A stretch of 64,000 nucleotides of DNA from Sipunculus nudus (GCA_026874595.1 CM049309.1:97332723-97396722); one strand, 5' to 3'; positions 47,873 through 62,676 are shown, counted from the first letter of the stretch. Made by a program: numbers and translations. Notes: a model not told the origin generated them from the letters alone.

Positions 47873-50800
47873 TCTTTCTTTCATAAAATTCTAAAGTTAA
47901 TTGTTATTAGTTCTTGTAGTAGCGACACGTATTTTTTACCTAGGACCGTTATAACGAATAACATGGACAGATTCTGTGCACCAAAACATTGTGGTCGATA
48001 TGAAAACGAACTCTTTCCCCTATTTCCATTGATGCATGATACCTGTACATCATTACTAACACAGCTGTGAGACAGCATCTCTCCAGGACCGTTTGTTTCT
48101 GTACATATTCTTCTTTACAATAGTTGACGCCATTACACTAGCCTTTCTCTGTTAAACTGTTTGTTGCGCAGCCATACGTTATATAGATTGAATCCGGTTC
48201 AGAACATTGAATGCAACACTTATCCAACTTACACTGTCAAGTAACGTGATGCTTGTGTTTAATTCGACGTTAACAACACCGTCCAGTCCCAATGAAGCTC
48301 GCGAGACGAATATATTAGGGGAAAAAACTCAACTATCAATTTATTTGATAAAATTCATCTTACCGTTCTGAGTTCAATCTGTGCACAAGCCCACTGTACC
48401 ATGTATTAATCTTTCTGTTTTAAATCTGTTCATTCAGGTGAAGAAGACAGCAAGTTAAGCGCTGCGTCAGAAGACAAAGACAGAAGCATGTCCAGTGAGT
48501 GATTTTCACTTTAATGGAATAATGCTGATTATTCATTTATTTTTTCATATGTCGCCCTAGTACTTGCCTTAACGGTTTTATGTCCATTCTATGGATTTCC
48601 CCTTTCTTTCTTTCTCTCTCTCTCTTTCTTTCTCTCGCTCTATCATAAATTCTTAAGTTAATTGTTATCAGTTCTTGTAGAAAGGACACGTATTTTTGAC
48701 CCCGGACTCTGTCATCCGTTATAACGAATAACATGGAAAGATTGTGTGCACTCAAACATTGTGGTCGATATGAAAACGAACTCTTTCCCCTCTATCCATT
48801 GATACATAATGGCTGTACAACATTACTAACACAGCTGTGAGAGAGCATCTCTCCGGAACCGTTTGTTTCTGTACATATTCTTCTTTACAATAGTTGAAGC
48901 CACAACACTAGCTTTTCTCTGTTAAACTGTTTGTTGCGTAGCCATGCTTTAGATTGAATCCGGTTCAGAACAACGTACACTGTCAAGTAACGTGATGCGC
49001 GTGTTTAATTCAACGTTAACAACAGCGTCCAGTCCCAGTGAAGATCGCGAGACGAATATATATGAGAAAAAAAAAACAATTTCAATTTGTTTTAGAAAAA
49101 TCATCTTACCGTTCGGAGTTCAATCTGTGCACAAGATCACTTTTCATATGTATTGACTGTTCTGTTTTCAATCTGTTCTTTCAGGTGAAGAAGACAGCCA
49201 GTTAAGCGAGGCGTCAGACGACAAAGACAGAAACATGTCCAGTGAGTGATTTTTACTTTAATGGAATAATGCTGATTATTCATTGATTTTTGTCATATGT
49301 CGGTTAAGTACTTTTCCATCAGGGTCTTTATGTCTATTCTATGAATTTCCGCTTTTCTCGCTCTCATTTTTTTCACTCGCTCTCATGAATTTTAACGCCA
49401 AAGACAGAAACATTTCCAGTGAGTGTTAAAGTAATTTTTATTTATTGGAATAATGTTGATTATTCATTGCTTTTTGGCATATGTCGATAAAGTACTTTCC
49501 ATAACTGTCTTTATGTCTATTTTATGTATTTCTCTTTTCTCTCTCTCTCTTTCTTTCTTTCTCTCTCTATCTTATAAATTCTAAAGTTAATTGTTACCCG
49601 TTCTTATGGCAGCGACACGTACTTTTGACCTAGGACTCTGTCATCCGTTACAACGGATAACATGGAAAGATTGTGTGCCCCAAAACATTGTGATTGATCT
49701 GAAAGCAAACTCTTTCCCCAATTTCCATTGATACATTATGGCTGTACATCATTAATAACACAGCCGTGAGACAGCATCTCTTCAGGACCGTGTTTGTCTG
49801 TACATATTCTTTTTTACCACAGGTGAAGCTATAACACTAGCCTTTCATGTTAAACTGTTCGTTGCGCAGCCATGCGTTACATTGAATCCGGTTCAGAACA
49901 TTGAATGCAACACTTATCCAACTTACACTCTCAAGTGACGTGATGCTTGTGTTTAATTCAACGTTACCAACAGCGTCCAGTCTCAGTGAAGCTCGCGAAA
50001 CGAATATATTAGGAAAAAAACTCAACTATCAATTTATTTTAGAAAATTCATCTTACCGTTCTGAGTTCAATCTGTGCACAAGCCCACTGTACGATGTATT
50101 AATCTTTCTGTTCATTCAGGTGAAGAAGACAGCCAGTTAAGCGAGGCGTCCGACGACAAAGACATAAACATGTCCAGTGAGTAATTTTAAATTAAATGCA
50201 ATAAAGTTGATTATTCATTGATTTTTGTCATATGTCGCCATAGTACTTTTCCATGGCGGTCTGTATGTCCACTCTACATATTTCCTCTTTTCTCTCTCTC
50301 TTTGAATATATACATCTCTCTCATAAATCCCAAAGTTAATTGTTACCAGTTCTTTTAGCAGCGACACGTATTTTTTACCTGGGACTCTGTCATCCGTTAT
50401 AACGAATAACATGGAAAGATTGTGTGCACCAAAACATTGTGGTCGATATGAAAACGAACTCTTACACCTATTTCCTTTATGTATATAATGGCTGTACATC
50501 ATTACTAACACAGCGATGAGAGAGCATCTCTCCAGGTCCGTTTGTTTCTGTACATATTTTTCTTTACAGCAGTTGAGGCCATAACACTAGCCTTTCTCTG
50601 TTAAACTGTTTGCTGCGTAGCCATGCTTTAGATTGAATCCGGTTCAGAACATTGAATGCAACACTTATCCAACTTACACTGTCAAGTAACGTGATGCTTG
50701 TGTTTAATTCAACGTTAACAACAGCGTCCAGTTCCAGTGAAGCTCGCGAGACGAATATATAAGAGAACAAAAAAATCTCAATATATTTTAGAAAAATTAT

Positions 50801-53751
50801 CTTACCGTTCTGAGTTCAATCTGTGCACAAGATCACTTTTCCTATGTATTAATTGTTCTGTTTTAAATCTGTTCATTTAGGTGAAGAAGACGGCCAGTTA
50901 AGCGCGGCGTCAGACGACAAAGACCTAAACATTGAATGCAGTGAGTATTTTTATTTTATTGGAATAATGTTTATTATTCATTGATTTTTGTCATATGTCG
51001 GTTTAGTACTTTTCATCACGGTCTTTATATCTATTAAATGTATTTCGCCTTTTCTCTCTCTCTCTCTCTTTCTTTCTTTCTCCCTCTCTCTCTCATAAAA
51101 TTCTACAGTTAATTGTTATCAGTTCTTTTAGCAGCGACACGTATTTTTGACCTAGGACCCTGTCGTCCGTTACAACGGATAACATGGAAAGATTGTGTGC
51201 ACCAGAACATTGTGGTCGATATGAAAAACGAACTCTTACCCCTATTTCCTTTGTGTACATAATGGCTGTACATCATTACTAACACAGCGATGAGACAGCA
51301 TCTCTCCAGGACCGTGTTTGTCTGTACATATTCGTTTTAATCGCAAGTGAAGCTATACCACTAGCCTTTCTCGGTGAAACTGTTCTTTGCGCAGCCATGC
51401 GTTAGATTGAATCCGGTTCACAACATTGAATGCAACCCTTATCCAACTTACACTCTCAAGTAACGTGATGCTTGTGTTTAATTCAACGTTAACATCAGCT
51501 TCCAGTCACAGTGAAGCTCGCGAGACTAACATATAAGGTGAAAACAATTTCAATTTCTTTTAGAAAGGTTATCTTCCCGTTCTGAGTTCAATCTGGGCCC
51601 AAGATCACTTTTGCGATGTATTAATCCTTCTGATTTTAATCTATTTATTAATCCTTCTTATTTAAATCTATTCATTCAGGTGAAGAAGACAGCCAGTTAA
51701 GCGAGGCGTCAGACGACAAAGACATGGTCATGTCCAGTGAGTAATTTTTATTTTAATGGAATAATGTTTAATATTCATTGATTTTTGGCATATGTCCGTT
51801 AAGTACTTTTCCATCACGGTCTTTATATCTATTAAATGTATTTCGCCTTTTCTCTCTCTCTCTTTTTCTTTCTTTCTCCCTCTCTCTCTCATAAAATTCT
51901 ACAGTTAATTGTTATCAGTTCTTTTAGCAGCGACACGTATTTTTTACCTAGGACCCTGTCGTCCGTTATAACGGATAACATGGAAAGATTGTGTGCACCA
52001 GAACATTGTGGTCGATATGAAAAACGAACTCTTACCCCTATTTCCTTTGTGTACATAATGGCTGTACATCATTACTAACACAGCGATGAGACAGCATCTC
52101 TCCAGGACCGTGTTTGTCTGTACATATTCTTTTTATCCGCAGGTGAAGCTATACCACTAGCCTTTCTCTGTTAAACTGTTCTTTGCGCAGCCATGCGTTA
52201 GATTGAATCCGGTTCAGAACATTGAATGCAACACTTATCCAACTTACACTCTCAAGTAACGTGATGCTTGTGTTTAATTCAACGTTAACATCAGCTTCCA
52301 GTCACAGTGAAGCTGGCGAGACTAATATATAAGGTATAAAAACAATTTCAATTTATTTTAGAAAATTTATTGTACCGTTCTGAGTTCAATCTGTGCACAA
52401 GATCACTTTTTCGATGTATTAATCCTTCTGATTTAAATCTATTCATTCAGGTGAAGAAGACAGCCAGTTAAGCGAGGCGTCAGACGACACAGACAAAAAC
52501 ATGTCCAGTGAGTAATTTTTATTTTAATGGAATAATGTTGATTAATCATTGATTTTTGTCATATGTCAGTATAGTACTTTTCCATCACGGTCTTTATGTC
52601 TACTCCATGTATTTCCCCTTTTTTCTCTCTATCTCTCTCTATATATATCTCTCTCATTAATCTCTCTCTAAAGTTAATTGTTATCAGTTCTTTTAGCAGC
52701 GACACTTGTTTTTGACCTAGGACTCTGTCGCCCGTTATAACGAATAACATGGAAAGATTGTGTGCCCAAAAACATTGTGGTCAATATGAAAAACGAACTC
52801 TTTCCCTTATTTCCGTTGTAGACATAATGTCTGTACATCATTACTAACACAGCGATGAGGGAGCATCTCTCCAGGACCGTGTGTCCTTGTAGCAGCAATA
52901 AGTATTGTTTACCTAGGACTCTCTCATCCGTTATAACGAATAACATGGAAAGTTCGTGTGCCCCAAAACATTGTGATCAATATGAAAACGAACTCTTTCA
53001 CTTATTTCCATTGTGGACGTAATGGCTGTGCATCATTACTAACCTTTCTCGGTTCATCTTTGTATTTAAGTCAACGTTAACAACAGCGTCCATAACCATG
53101 GACACTGTTAGACATCTTAATTGGGATTTCAGACAAGTATCAGTGACCGTGCAGACTGATAGACATGTTAACTGGGCTTTTAGAGAAGTATCAGTGACCG
53201 TGCAGACTGTTAGACCTGTTGACATGACTTTTAGACAAGTATCAGGGATCGTGCATACTGTTTGACATGTGAACAGTGCTTTACCACAAGTGATTCTAAT
53301 TTCAACTTAAGACAGTGTTAAGGTCCTCAACTCAACATGTTATGGTCATAAACGTACACTCGACGGGTTATGCTCCTAACACTGACAAGTGACTGTAATT
53401 TCAACTGCAGACAGTGTTAAGGTCCTCAACTCAACATGTTATGGTCCTAAAGGTACAGTGTTATGGTCGTAGACGTACACTATGTCCATAACCTTACATT
53501 GTTAGGTTCCTAAACATACAGTGATATGGTCCTAAATTTACGTTATGTTCCTAAACTTGAAGTGCTATGGTCTTAAACTTAGCGTTATGGTCCTACACTT
53601 ATGTTAGGATCCTAAAATTACATTGATATGGTGCTAAACTAACAGTGTTATGATCCTAAACTTACGATGGTATGGTCCTAAACTTATGGTTATGGTGCTA
53701 AACATATAGAATTATGCTCCCAAACTTAAGCTTAGAATACAGTTGACATTG

Positions 53752-53822
<71 letters not shown>

Positions 53823-55394
53823 TGTTTACAGGTATTTATGAATGAATATCGGTATGTATGAATGACTGTTAGGCATGTTAACAGGGCTTTTAGACAAGTA
53901 TCAGTAACCGTACAGACTGTTAGACATGTCAACTGGGCTTTTAGACAAGTATCAGTGACCGTGGAGACTGTAAGACATGTTAACAGGGCTTTTAGACAAG
54001 TATCAGTGACCGTGCAGACTGTTAGACATGTTAACAGGGCTTTTAGACAAGTATCAGTGACCGTGCAGACTGTTAGACATGTTAAGTGGGCTTTTAGACA
54101 AGCTTCAGTGATCGTGCAGACTGTAAGACATGTTAACAGTGCTTTTAGACAAGTATCAGTGACGGTGCAGACTGTTAGACATGTTAACAGGGCTTTTAGA
54201 CAACTATCATTGACATTGCATAGTGTTAGGCATGTTAACTGAAATATTTGATCATCAGACTCTTCTATATCTTTCATATAAACCATAACTGTGCACAGAA
54301 TTAGTTAATAAAACATATAATTAATGTTTAATTATCAGAAGCAGGGCTATTTCCTCTTAGCTTTTCAAATGCTAATATATTTAACAAACGAAATAGGTAC
54401 ATTTTAATAAAATGTTATTTTATATATATATAAAAATCATGTATATTTATATTTGACAAAAATTTCCAAAAAATTCAGCTGAGCCACGAGACCCATGGGT
54501 CTCTTGTTTCAATCGTGAATCAAGATTTTTTCCCAGATAAGTATTGTTATAGCACATTTAAAAAAAAAATTATATTTCAGAAACCATCAGAACATCTGCG
54601 TAAATGATGTGATGTTGCCTGACCAGATTAACTAGAAATGTTGATGCAATTTAAAATATTTTAATCAACTTAAATATTCAAATATATACGACTGAAACTG
54701 TTTAGTGAAATTTGTATATTAAAAATATACTTATTAAAAAAAATTAATACAAAACTTTGTTCATTATTTTCTTGCCTCAGTGATTGGGTTTGTTGTTCTC
54801 TCATTTTTCATATTTTCAATATTTATTTTTATGAAAAAGAATATTAATAAAACTATATTTTACTTCTCATATATCAGTTACATGATGACGTTTAAGTTCC
54901 AATTTTTTTCCAACTTCAGCTGAGCGACGTGACCCATGTGTCCCGTGTGAACCCATGTAACCCATGTAAACTTTTTTTAATTAGACTGTGTTTTGTTGCA
55001 GGCACAACCATCAGATTACCCTCGGGCCAGATCTTCATACTAAAAGTGCCTATTGACGAGAGGGAGCAGGACTCTAGTTTGCGTAGGTTGTTTTTCTTCG
55101 CAATGTACAAGATAAGCCAGTCTAGAGACAAAATGTTGTCACATGTGTATAAATGAGTGACACGTCAGTTTTAATGTTTCGTGAAATCCGGTGTCAGGGT
55201 TAGAGCAGCATATATTGGAACACCAAAGGCTGTTTATATTCTTTTAACTCCCTCCTTTTACGCGGTGGTCTATCGTCCTGGAAAAGTTTCAATTGTCGAA
55301 TCTGCGTTTGTATTTTGTTAAGACGTGATGAATTGTAACCTCATCTTGGCATTGTCACACTACTGGGTGTTATTTGCACAGACACCAACAGTGA

Positions 55395-55456
<62 letters not shown>

Positions 55457-58400
55457 GCATACTGTGACATATTCTCTGAGTTATCTGGCTCCGAATTACC
55501 ACCCCCCCCCCCCCCACAGCATAATACTAAATTTGATACAAAACCGTATGTATCTTATATATATAAAATCTTATATGCCTTGTCTGTACATATCCTTCTT
55601 TTACAACAGGCCAAGGGGAAGCGGTGGTCCAAAAGGAGGAAACGCAATTGGAGCCTTGCAATAAAGGTATTGATGCTGTTGCATAACTTAACTTGTTGTG
55701 TAATGTGACTGTTTCTTCACATACATATGAGAAAATTAGAATTTAATGCTATTATACAGTGAACATTTCATTAATATTTGCTCAGATTGTCATACAATGT
55801 GCTTCACAGGTTTATCCTGGACGTCTTTATATATTAAAAACGTTACAATTTGATAAAAGTTGTGCTGACACACCTTATACTCGATAGCATTCCTTGGCCT
55901 ATTCCCTTTGGCTCTGTGTACAAAATGGCTGTATATCATTTCACCCACAGTGGTCAGAGACCATCTCTCCACAACTGCGTTTGCTTTTTCCCATCAGCCT
56001 CAATCGGAAGCAACTCTTCTGTGCAACAGCTATCTATACAGTCGAAAACCTTGTCTGTACGTGTCCTTCTTTTACAGCAGGCCTAGGCGAAGCGGCGGTG
56101 CAAGAGAAGGAAACGCAATTGGACCCGAGCAAAGAAGGTAGTGATGTTGTTGCATATTTTCATGCCCATATTTCCCCGATTAATCATTTATTCTTAGTTT
56201 CCATGCCAAACTTTAAAAAATGAAAGAACAGGATCGTGTAAAACTATTTAATGCAATGAATGGGATAACCAAAGAATCCTTGTTACTCCATAACTAACAC
56301 TCAGACTCTCTGTGACTTATCTGTATTATTCGTATTAAATTAACTTGTTGTGTAATGTGACTGCTTCTTCACATACATATAAGAAAATTAGAATTTAATG
56401 CAATTGTACAGTGAACATTTCATTAATATTTGCCCAGTTTGTCATACAATGTGCTTCACATGTTTATCCTGGACGCCTTTATAAATTAAAAACGTTACAA
56501 TTTTATAAAAGTTGTGCTGACACACCTTATACTCGGTAGCATTCCTTGGCCTATTCCCTTTGGCACTGTGTACAAAATGGCTGTTAATCATTTCACAAAC
56601 AGTGGTCAGAGACCATCTCTCCACAACTGCGTTTGCTTTTCCCATCAGCCTCAATGGGAAGCAACTCTTCTGTGCAACAGCTATCTATACAGTCGAAAAT
56701 CTTGTCAGTACATGTTCTTCTTTTACAGCAGGCCTATGCGAAGCGACGGTGCAAGAGGAGGAAACGCAATTGGAGCCTTGCAAAGAAGGTAGTGATGTTG
56801 TTGCATATTTTCATGCCCATATTTCCCAGATTAGTCATTTATTCTTAGTTTCCATGCAAAACTTTAAAAATATGAAAGAACAGGGTCGTGTAAAACTATT
56901 TAATGCAACGGATGGGATAACCAAAGAATCTATGTTACTCCACAAATAACATACGCACTCTCTGTGACTTATCTGAATTTTCGTATTAACTTAATTCGTT
57001 GTGTTATGTGACTGTTTCTTTACATACATATAAGAAAATTAGAATTTAATGCAATTATACAGTGAACATTTCATTAATATTTGCCCAGATTGTCATACAA
57101 TGTGCTTCACAGGTTTATCCTGGACGTCTTTATATATTAAAAACGTTACAATTTGATAAAAGTGGTGCTGAAACACCTTATACTCGATAGCATTTCTTGG
57201 CCTATTCCCTTTGGCTCTATGTACAAAATGGCTGTATATCATTTCACCCACAGTGGTCAGAGACCATCTCTCCACAACTGCGTTTGCTTTTTCCCATCAG
57301 CCTCAATCGGAAGCAACTCTTCTGTGCAACAGCTATCTATACAGTCGAAAACCTTGTCTGTACGTGTCCTTCTTTTACAGCAGGCCTAGGCGAAGCGGCG
57401 GTGCAAGAGAAGGAAACGCAATTGGACCCGAGCAAAGAAGGTAGTGATGTTGTTGCATATTTTCATGCCCATATTTCCCCGATTAATCATTTATTCTTAG
57501 TTTCCATGCCAAACTTTAAAAAATGAAAGAACAGGATCGTGTAAAACTATTTAATGCAATGAATGGGATAACCAAAGAATCCTTGTTACTCCATAACTAA
57601 CACTCAGACTCTCTGTGACTTATCTGTATTATTCGTATTAAATTAACTTGTTGTGTAATGTGACTGCTTCTTCACATACATATAAGAAAATTAGAATTTA
57701 ATGCAATTGTACAGTGAACATTTCATTAATATTTGCCCAGTTTGTCATACAATGTGCTTCACATGTTTATCCTGGACGCCTTTATAAATTAAAAACGTTA
57801 CAATTTTATAAAAGTTGTGCTGACACACCTTATACTCGGTAGCATTCCTTGGCCTATTCCCTTTGGCACTGTGTACAAAATGGCTGTTAATCATTTCACA
57901 AACAGTGGTCAGAGACCATCTCTCCACAACTGCGTTTGCTTTTCCCATCAGCCTCAATGGGAAGCAACTCTTCTGTGCAACAGCTATCTACACAGTCGAA
58001 ATCCTTGTCAGTACATGTTCTTCTTTTACAGCAGGCCTATGCGAAGCGACGGTGCAAGAGGAGGAAACGCAATTGGAGCCGTGCAAAGAAGGTAGTGATG
58101 TTGTTGCATATTTTCATGCCCATATTTCCCAGATTAGTCATTTATTCTTAGTTTCCATGCAAAACTTTAAAAATATGAAAGAACAGGGTCGTGTAAAACT
58201 ATTTAATGCAACGGATGGGATAACCAAAGAATCTATGTTACTCCACAAATAACATACGCACTCTCTGTGACTTATCTGAATTTTCGTATTAACTTAATTC
58301 GTTGTGTTATGTGACTGTTTCTTTACATACATATAAGAAAATTAGAATTTAATGCAATTATACAGTGAACATTTCATTAATATTTGCCCAGATTGTCATA

Positions 58401-61400
58401 CAATGTGCTTCACAGGTTTATCCTGGACGTCTTTATATATTAAAAACGTTACAATTTGATAAAAGTGGTGCTGAAACACCTGATACTCGATAGCATTTCT
58501 TGGCCTATTCCCTTTGGCTCTGTGTACAAAATGGCTGTATATCATTTCACCCACAGTGGTCAGAGACCATCTCTCCACAACTGCGTTTGCTTTTTCCCAT
58601 CAGCCTCAATCGGAAGCAACTCTTCTGTGCAACAGCTATCTATACAGTCGAAAACCTTGTCTGTACGTGTCCTTCTTTTACAGCAGGCCTAGGCGAAGCG
58701 GCGGTGCAAGAGGAGGAAACGCAATTGGACCCGAGCAAAGAAGGTAGTGATGTTGTTGCATATTTTCATGCCCATATTTCCCCGATTAATCATTTATTCT
58801 TAGTTTCCATGCCAAACTTTAAAAAATGAAAGAACAGGGTCGTGTAAAACTATTTAATGCAATGAATGGGAGAACCAAAGAATCCTTGTTACTCCATAAC
58901 TAACACTCAGACTCTCTGTGACTTATCTGTATTTTTCGTATTAAATTAACTTGTTGTGTAATGTGACTGCTTCTTCACATACATATAAGAAAATTAGAAT
59001 TTAATGCAATTGTACAGTGAACATTTCATTAATATTTGCCCAGTTTGTCATACAATGTGCTTCACATGTTTATCCTGGACGCCTTTATAAATTAAAAACG
59101 TTACAATTTTATAAAAGTTGTGCTGACACACCTTATACTCGGTAGCATTCCTTGGCCTATTCCCTTTGGCACTGTGTACAAAATGGCTGTTAATCATTTC
59201 ACAAACAGTGGTCAGAGACCATCTCTCCACAACTGCGTTTGCTTTTTCCCATCAGCCTCAATGGGAAGCAACTCTTCTGTGCAACAGCTATCTATACAGT
59301 CGAAAACCTTGTCAGTACATGTTCTTCTTTTACAGCAGGCCTATGCGAAGCGACGGTGCAAGAGGAGGAAACGCAATTGGAGCCTTGCAAAGAAGGTAGT
59401 GATGTTGTTGCATATTTTCATGCCCATATTTCCCAGATTAGTCATTTATTCTTAGTTTCCATGCAAAACTTTAAAAATATGAAAGAACAGGGTCGTGTAA
59501 AACTATTTAATGCAACGGATGGGATAACCAAAGAATCTATGTTACTCCACAAATAACATACGCACTCTCTGTGACTTATCTGAATTTTCGTATTAACTTA
59601 ATTCGTTGTGTTATGTGACTGTTTCTTTACATACATATAAGAAAATTAGAATTTAATGCAATTATACAGTGAACATTTCATTAATATTTGCCCAGATTGT
59701 CATACAATGTGCTTCACAGGTTTATCCTGGACGTCTTTATATATTAAAAACGTTACAATTTGATCAAAGTGGTGCTGAAACACCTTATACTCGATAGCAT
59801 TCCTTGGCCATTTCCCTTTGGCTCTATGTACAAAATGGCTGTATATCATTTCACCCACAGTGGTCAGAGACCATCTCTCCACAACTGCGTTTGCTTTTTC
59901 CCATCAGCCTCAATGGGAAGCAACTCTTCTGTGCAACAGCTATCTGTACAGTCGAAAACCTTGTCTGTACGTGTCCTTCTTTTACAGCAGGCCTAGGCGA
60001 AGCGGCGGTGCAAGAGGAGGAAACGCAATTGGACCCGAGCAAAGAAGGTAGTGATGTTGTTGCATATTTTCATGCCCATATTTCCCCGATTAGTCATTTA
60101 TTCTTAGTTTCCATGCCAAACTTTAAAAAATGAAAGAACAGGGTCGTGTAAAACTATTTAATGCAATGAATGGGATAACCAAAGAATCCTTGTTACTCCA
60201 TAACTAACACTCAGACTCTCTGTGACTTATCTGTATTTTTCGTATTAAATTAACTTGTTGTGTAATGTGACTGTTTCTTCACATACATATAAGAAAATTA
60301 GAATTTAATGCAATTGTACAGTGAACATTTCATTAATATTTGCCCAGATTGTCATACAATGTGCTTCACATGTTTATCCTGGACGCCTTTATAAATTAAA
60401 AACGTTATAATTTTATAAAAGTTGTGCTGACACACCTTATTCTCGATAGCATTCCTTGGCCTATTCCCTTTGGCACTGTGTACAAAATGTCTGTTAATCA
60501 TTTCACAAACAGTGGTCAGAGACCATCTCTCCACAACTGCGTTTGCTTTTTCCCATCAGCCTCAATCGGAAGCAACTCTTCTGTGCAACAGCTATCTATA
60601 CAGTCGAAAACCTTGTCAGTACATGTTCTTCTTTTACAGCAGGCCTATGCGAAGCGACGGTGCAAGAGGAGGAAACGCAATTGGAGCCGTGCAAAGAAGG
60701 TAGTGATGTTGTTGCATATTTTCATGCCCATATTTCCCAGATTAGTCATTTATTCTTAGTTTCCATGCAAAACTTTAAAAATATGAAAGAACAGGGTCGT
60801 GTAAAACTATTTAATGCAACGGATGGGATAACCAAAGAATCTATGTTACTCCACAAATAACATACGCACTCTCTGTGACTTATCTGAATTTTCGTATTAA
60901 CTTAATTCGTTGTGTTATGTGACTGTTTCTTTACATACATATAAGAAAATTAGAATTTAATGCAATTATGCAGTGAACATTTCATTAATATTTGCCCAGA
61001 TTGTCATACAATGTGCTTCACAGGTTTATCCTGGACGTCTTTATATATTAAAAACGTTACAATTTGATCAAAGTGGTGCTGAAACACCTGATACTCGATA
61101 GCATTCCTTGGCCAATTCCCTTTGGCACTGTGTACAAAATGGCTGTATATCATTTCACCCACAGTGGTCAGAGACCATCTCTCCACAACTGCGTTTGCCT
61201 TTTCCCATCAGCCTAAATGGGAAGCAACTCTTCTGTGCAGCCGCTATCTCTACAGTAGCAAAACTTGTCTGTACATATCATTCTTTTACAGCAGACCAAG
61301 GGGAAGCGGCGGTCCAAGAGGAGGAAACGCAATTGGAGCCGTGCCAAGAAGGTAGGGATGCTGTTGCATATTCTCATTCCCATATTTCCCAGATTAGTCA

Positions 61401-62526
61401 TTTATTCTTAGTTTCCATGCAAAACTTTAAAAATATGAAAGAACAGGGTCGTGTAAAACTATTTAAGTCATTGAATGGGATAACCAAAGAATCCTTGTTA
61501 CTCCATAACTAACAGTCGGACTCTCTGTGACTTATCTTTTTATTTCGTATTAACTTAATCTGTTATGTCATGTGACTGTTTCATTATATACATATTAGAA
61601 AATTCACACTTATGCAAGTGTACAGGGAACTTTTCATTAATATTCAACCAGATTGTCATACAATGTGCTCCACATATTTATCCTTGATGTCTTTATATAT
61701 TAGAAAAATTTACAATTTAATAAAAGTTGTGCAGACACACCTTATACTCCATAGCATTCCTTGTACTATTCCTGTCACCCGCAATGCTGTTTCATATTCT
61801 CAGGCATGCATTTCCCAGTTTAAAGCTTCAATAAATAACACTCGGGTATCTGTAACATTTATTTATTTATTCGGTTTTACTGTATCTGTAGTGTAATGTT
61901 ACTGATTCTTTACGCACACATAATATAATTAAAATTCATGCAAGGGTGCATTCAACTTTTCAGAAAAACACCAGATTTTCCCTCAATGTGCTCTGTTTTT
62001 TCCTGGATGTCTTTATATATTAGAAGAACAATAAAACAGGTGAAACATGAACACCTTGATTATTAACAAAGGTGAAAATATGACTTCCTTTATCATCAAC
62101 ACAGATGAAAACATTATCTCCTTAATTATGATAAACACAGGTGAAAACGTGACTTATTTGATCATAAACATAAGTTACAACTTAACACTCCTTGATAATA
62201 AACAGTAGAAAACAATCTCCTTTACAATAAATAGAGGTGAAAATATAAACGAGCTTGATATTAAACACAGGTGAAAAAAACGCTCTTTGATGATAACAAA
62301 TGAAGGAGTAAACATAACCCCTTTGATCATAAACATAGGCGACAGCTTACAGGGTTATGGTTCAAAGATAAAGTGTTATAGTCCTAAACTTACATTGTTA
62401 TGGTCCTAAACTAACAGTCTCATGGTTCTAAACCTAAGCTTAGAATACTGTTGACAAATGTATGTAAATATGTGTGTATATTTAGGTATATATCTAAAAA
62501 TATATGTATTTATATATGGTATATGA

Positions 62527-62582
<56 letters not shown>

Positions 62583-62622
62583 TGGCTGTGTAATGTCACT
62601 GTTATGGTCCTAAACGTACGTG

Positions 62623-62676
<54 letters not shown>

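Larger units (their letters stand above)
47500..53060 (+). repeat. D-unit tandem array (about 0.75 kb per unit, exon plus intron)
   Basis: Exon starts are at 47664, 48438, 49185, (49394 remnant), 50120, 50881, 51680 and 52451. Each unit repeats the whole intron: a gtgagt donor, a TC-rich tract, cagcgacacgtatttttgac, cgttataacgaataacatgg, gattgaatccggttcagaac, and a branch/acceptor region ending ctgttcattcag. A last partial unit without an exon runs to about 53060. Confidence 0.9.
55760..61560 (+). repeat. E-unit tandem array (about 652 bp per unit; 1303-bp dimer)
   Basis: Exon starts lie at 55610, 56081, 56732, 57384, 58035, 58687, 59339, 59991, 60643 and 61295 (spacing 651-652 after the first). 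Alternate units are more alike than neighbours, giving four repeats of a 1303-bp dimer. Units repeat cacaccttatactcg, ggcctattccctttggc, agagaccatctctccacaac, cccatcagcctcaat, the exon, and ttcatgcccatatttccc. Confidence 0.95.

Noticed and set aside
47990-52080. Repeated ATGGAAAGATTGTGTGCACC stretch in D introns as a THAP-like zinc-binding exon
   Set aside because: The short Cys/His pattern does not fit the THAP spacing, frames differ between copies, and no consistent splice sites bound it.
53732-54286. 184-codon minus-strand ORF with repeated TCLTVCTVTDTCLKA
   Set aside because: It is the antisense reading of the 51-bp minisatellite and an (AT)n tract. Both strands are open because the period is a multiple of 3.
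55894-61512. Families of 60-134 codon ORFs (for example those starting MALCTKW, MERWSLTTV, MLTHLILGS) repeated in each E unit
   Set aside because: They run across introns and splice sites of the E units in competing frames and strands. Only the 57-bp stretch with fixed phase and splice sites is consistently conserved as coding.
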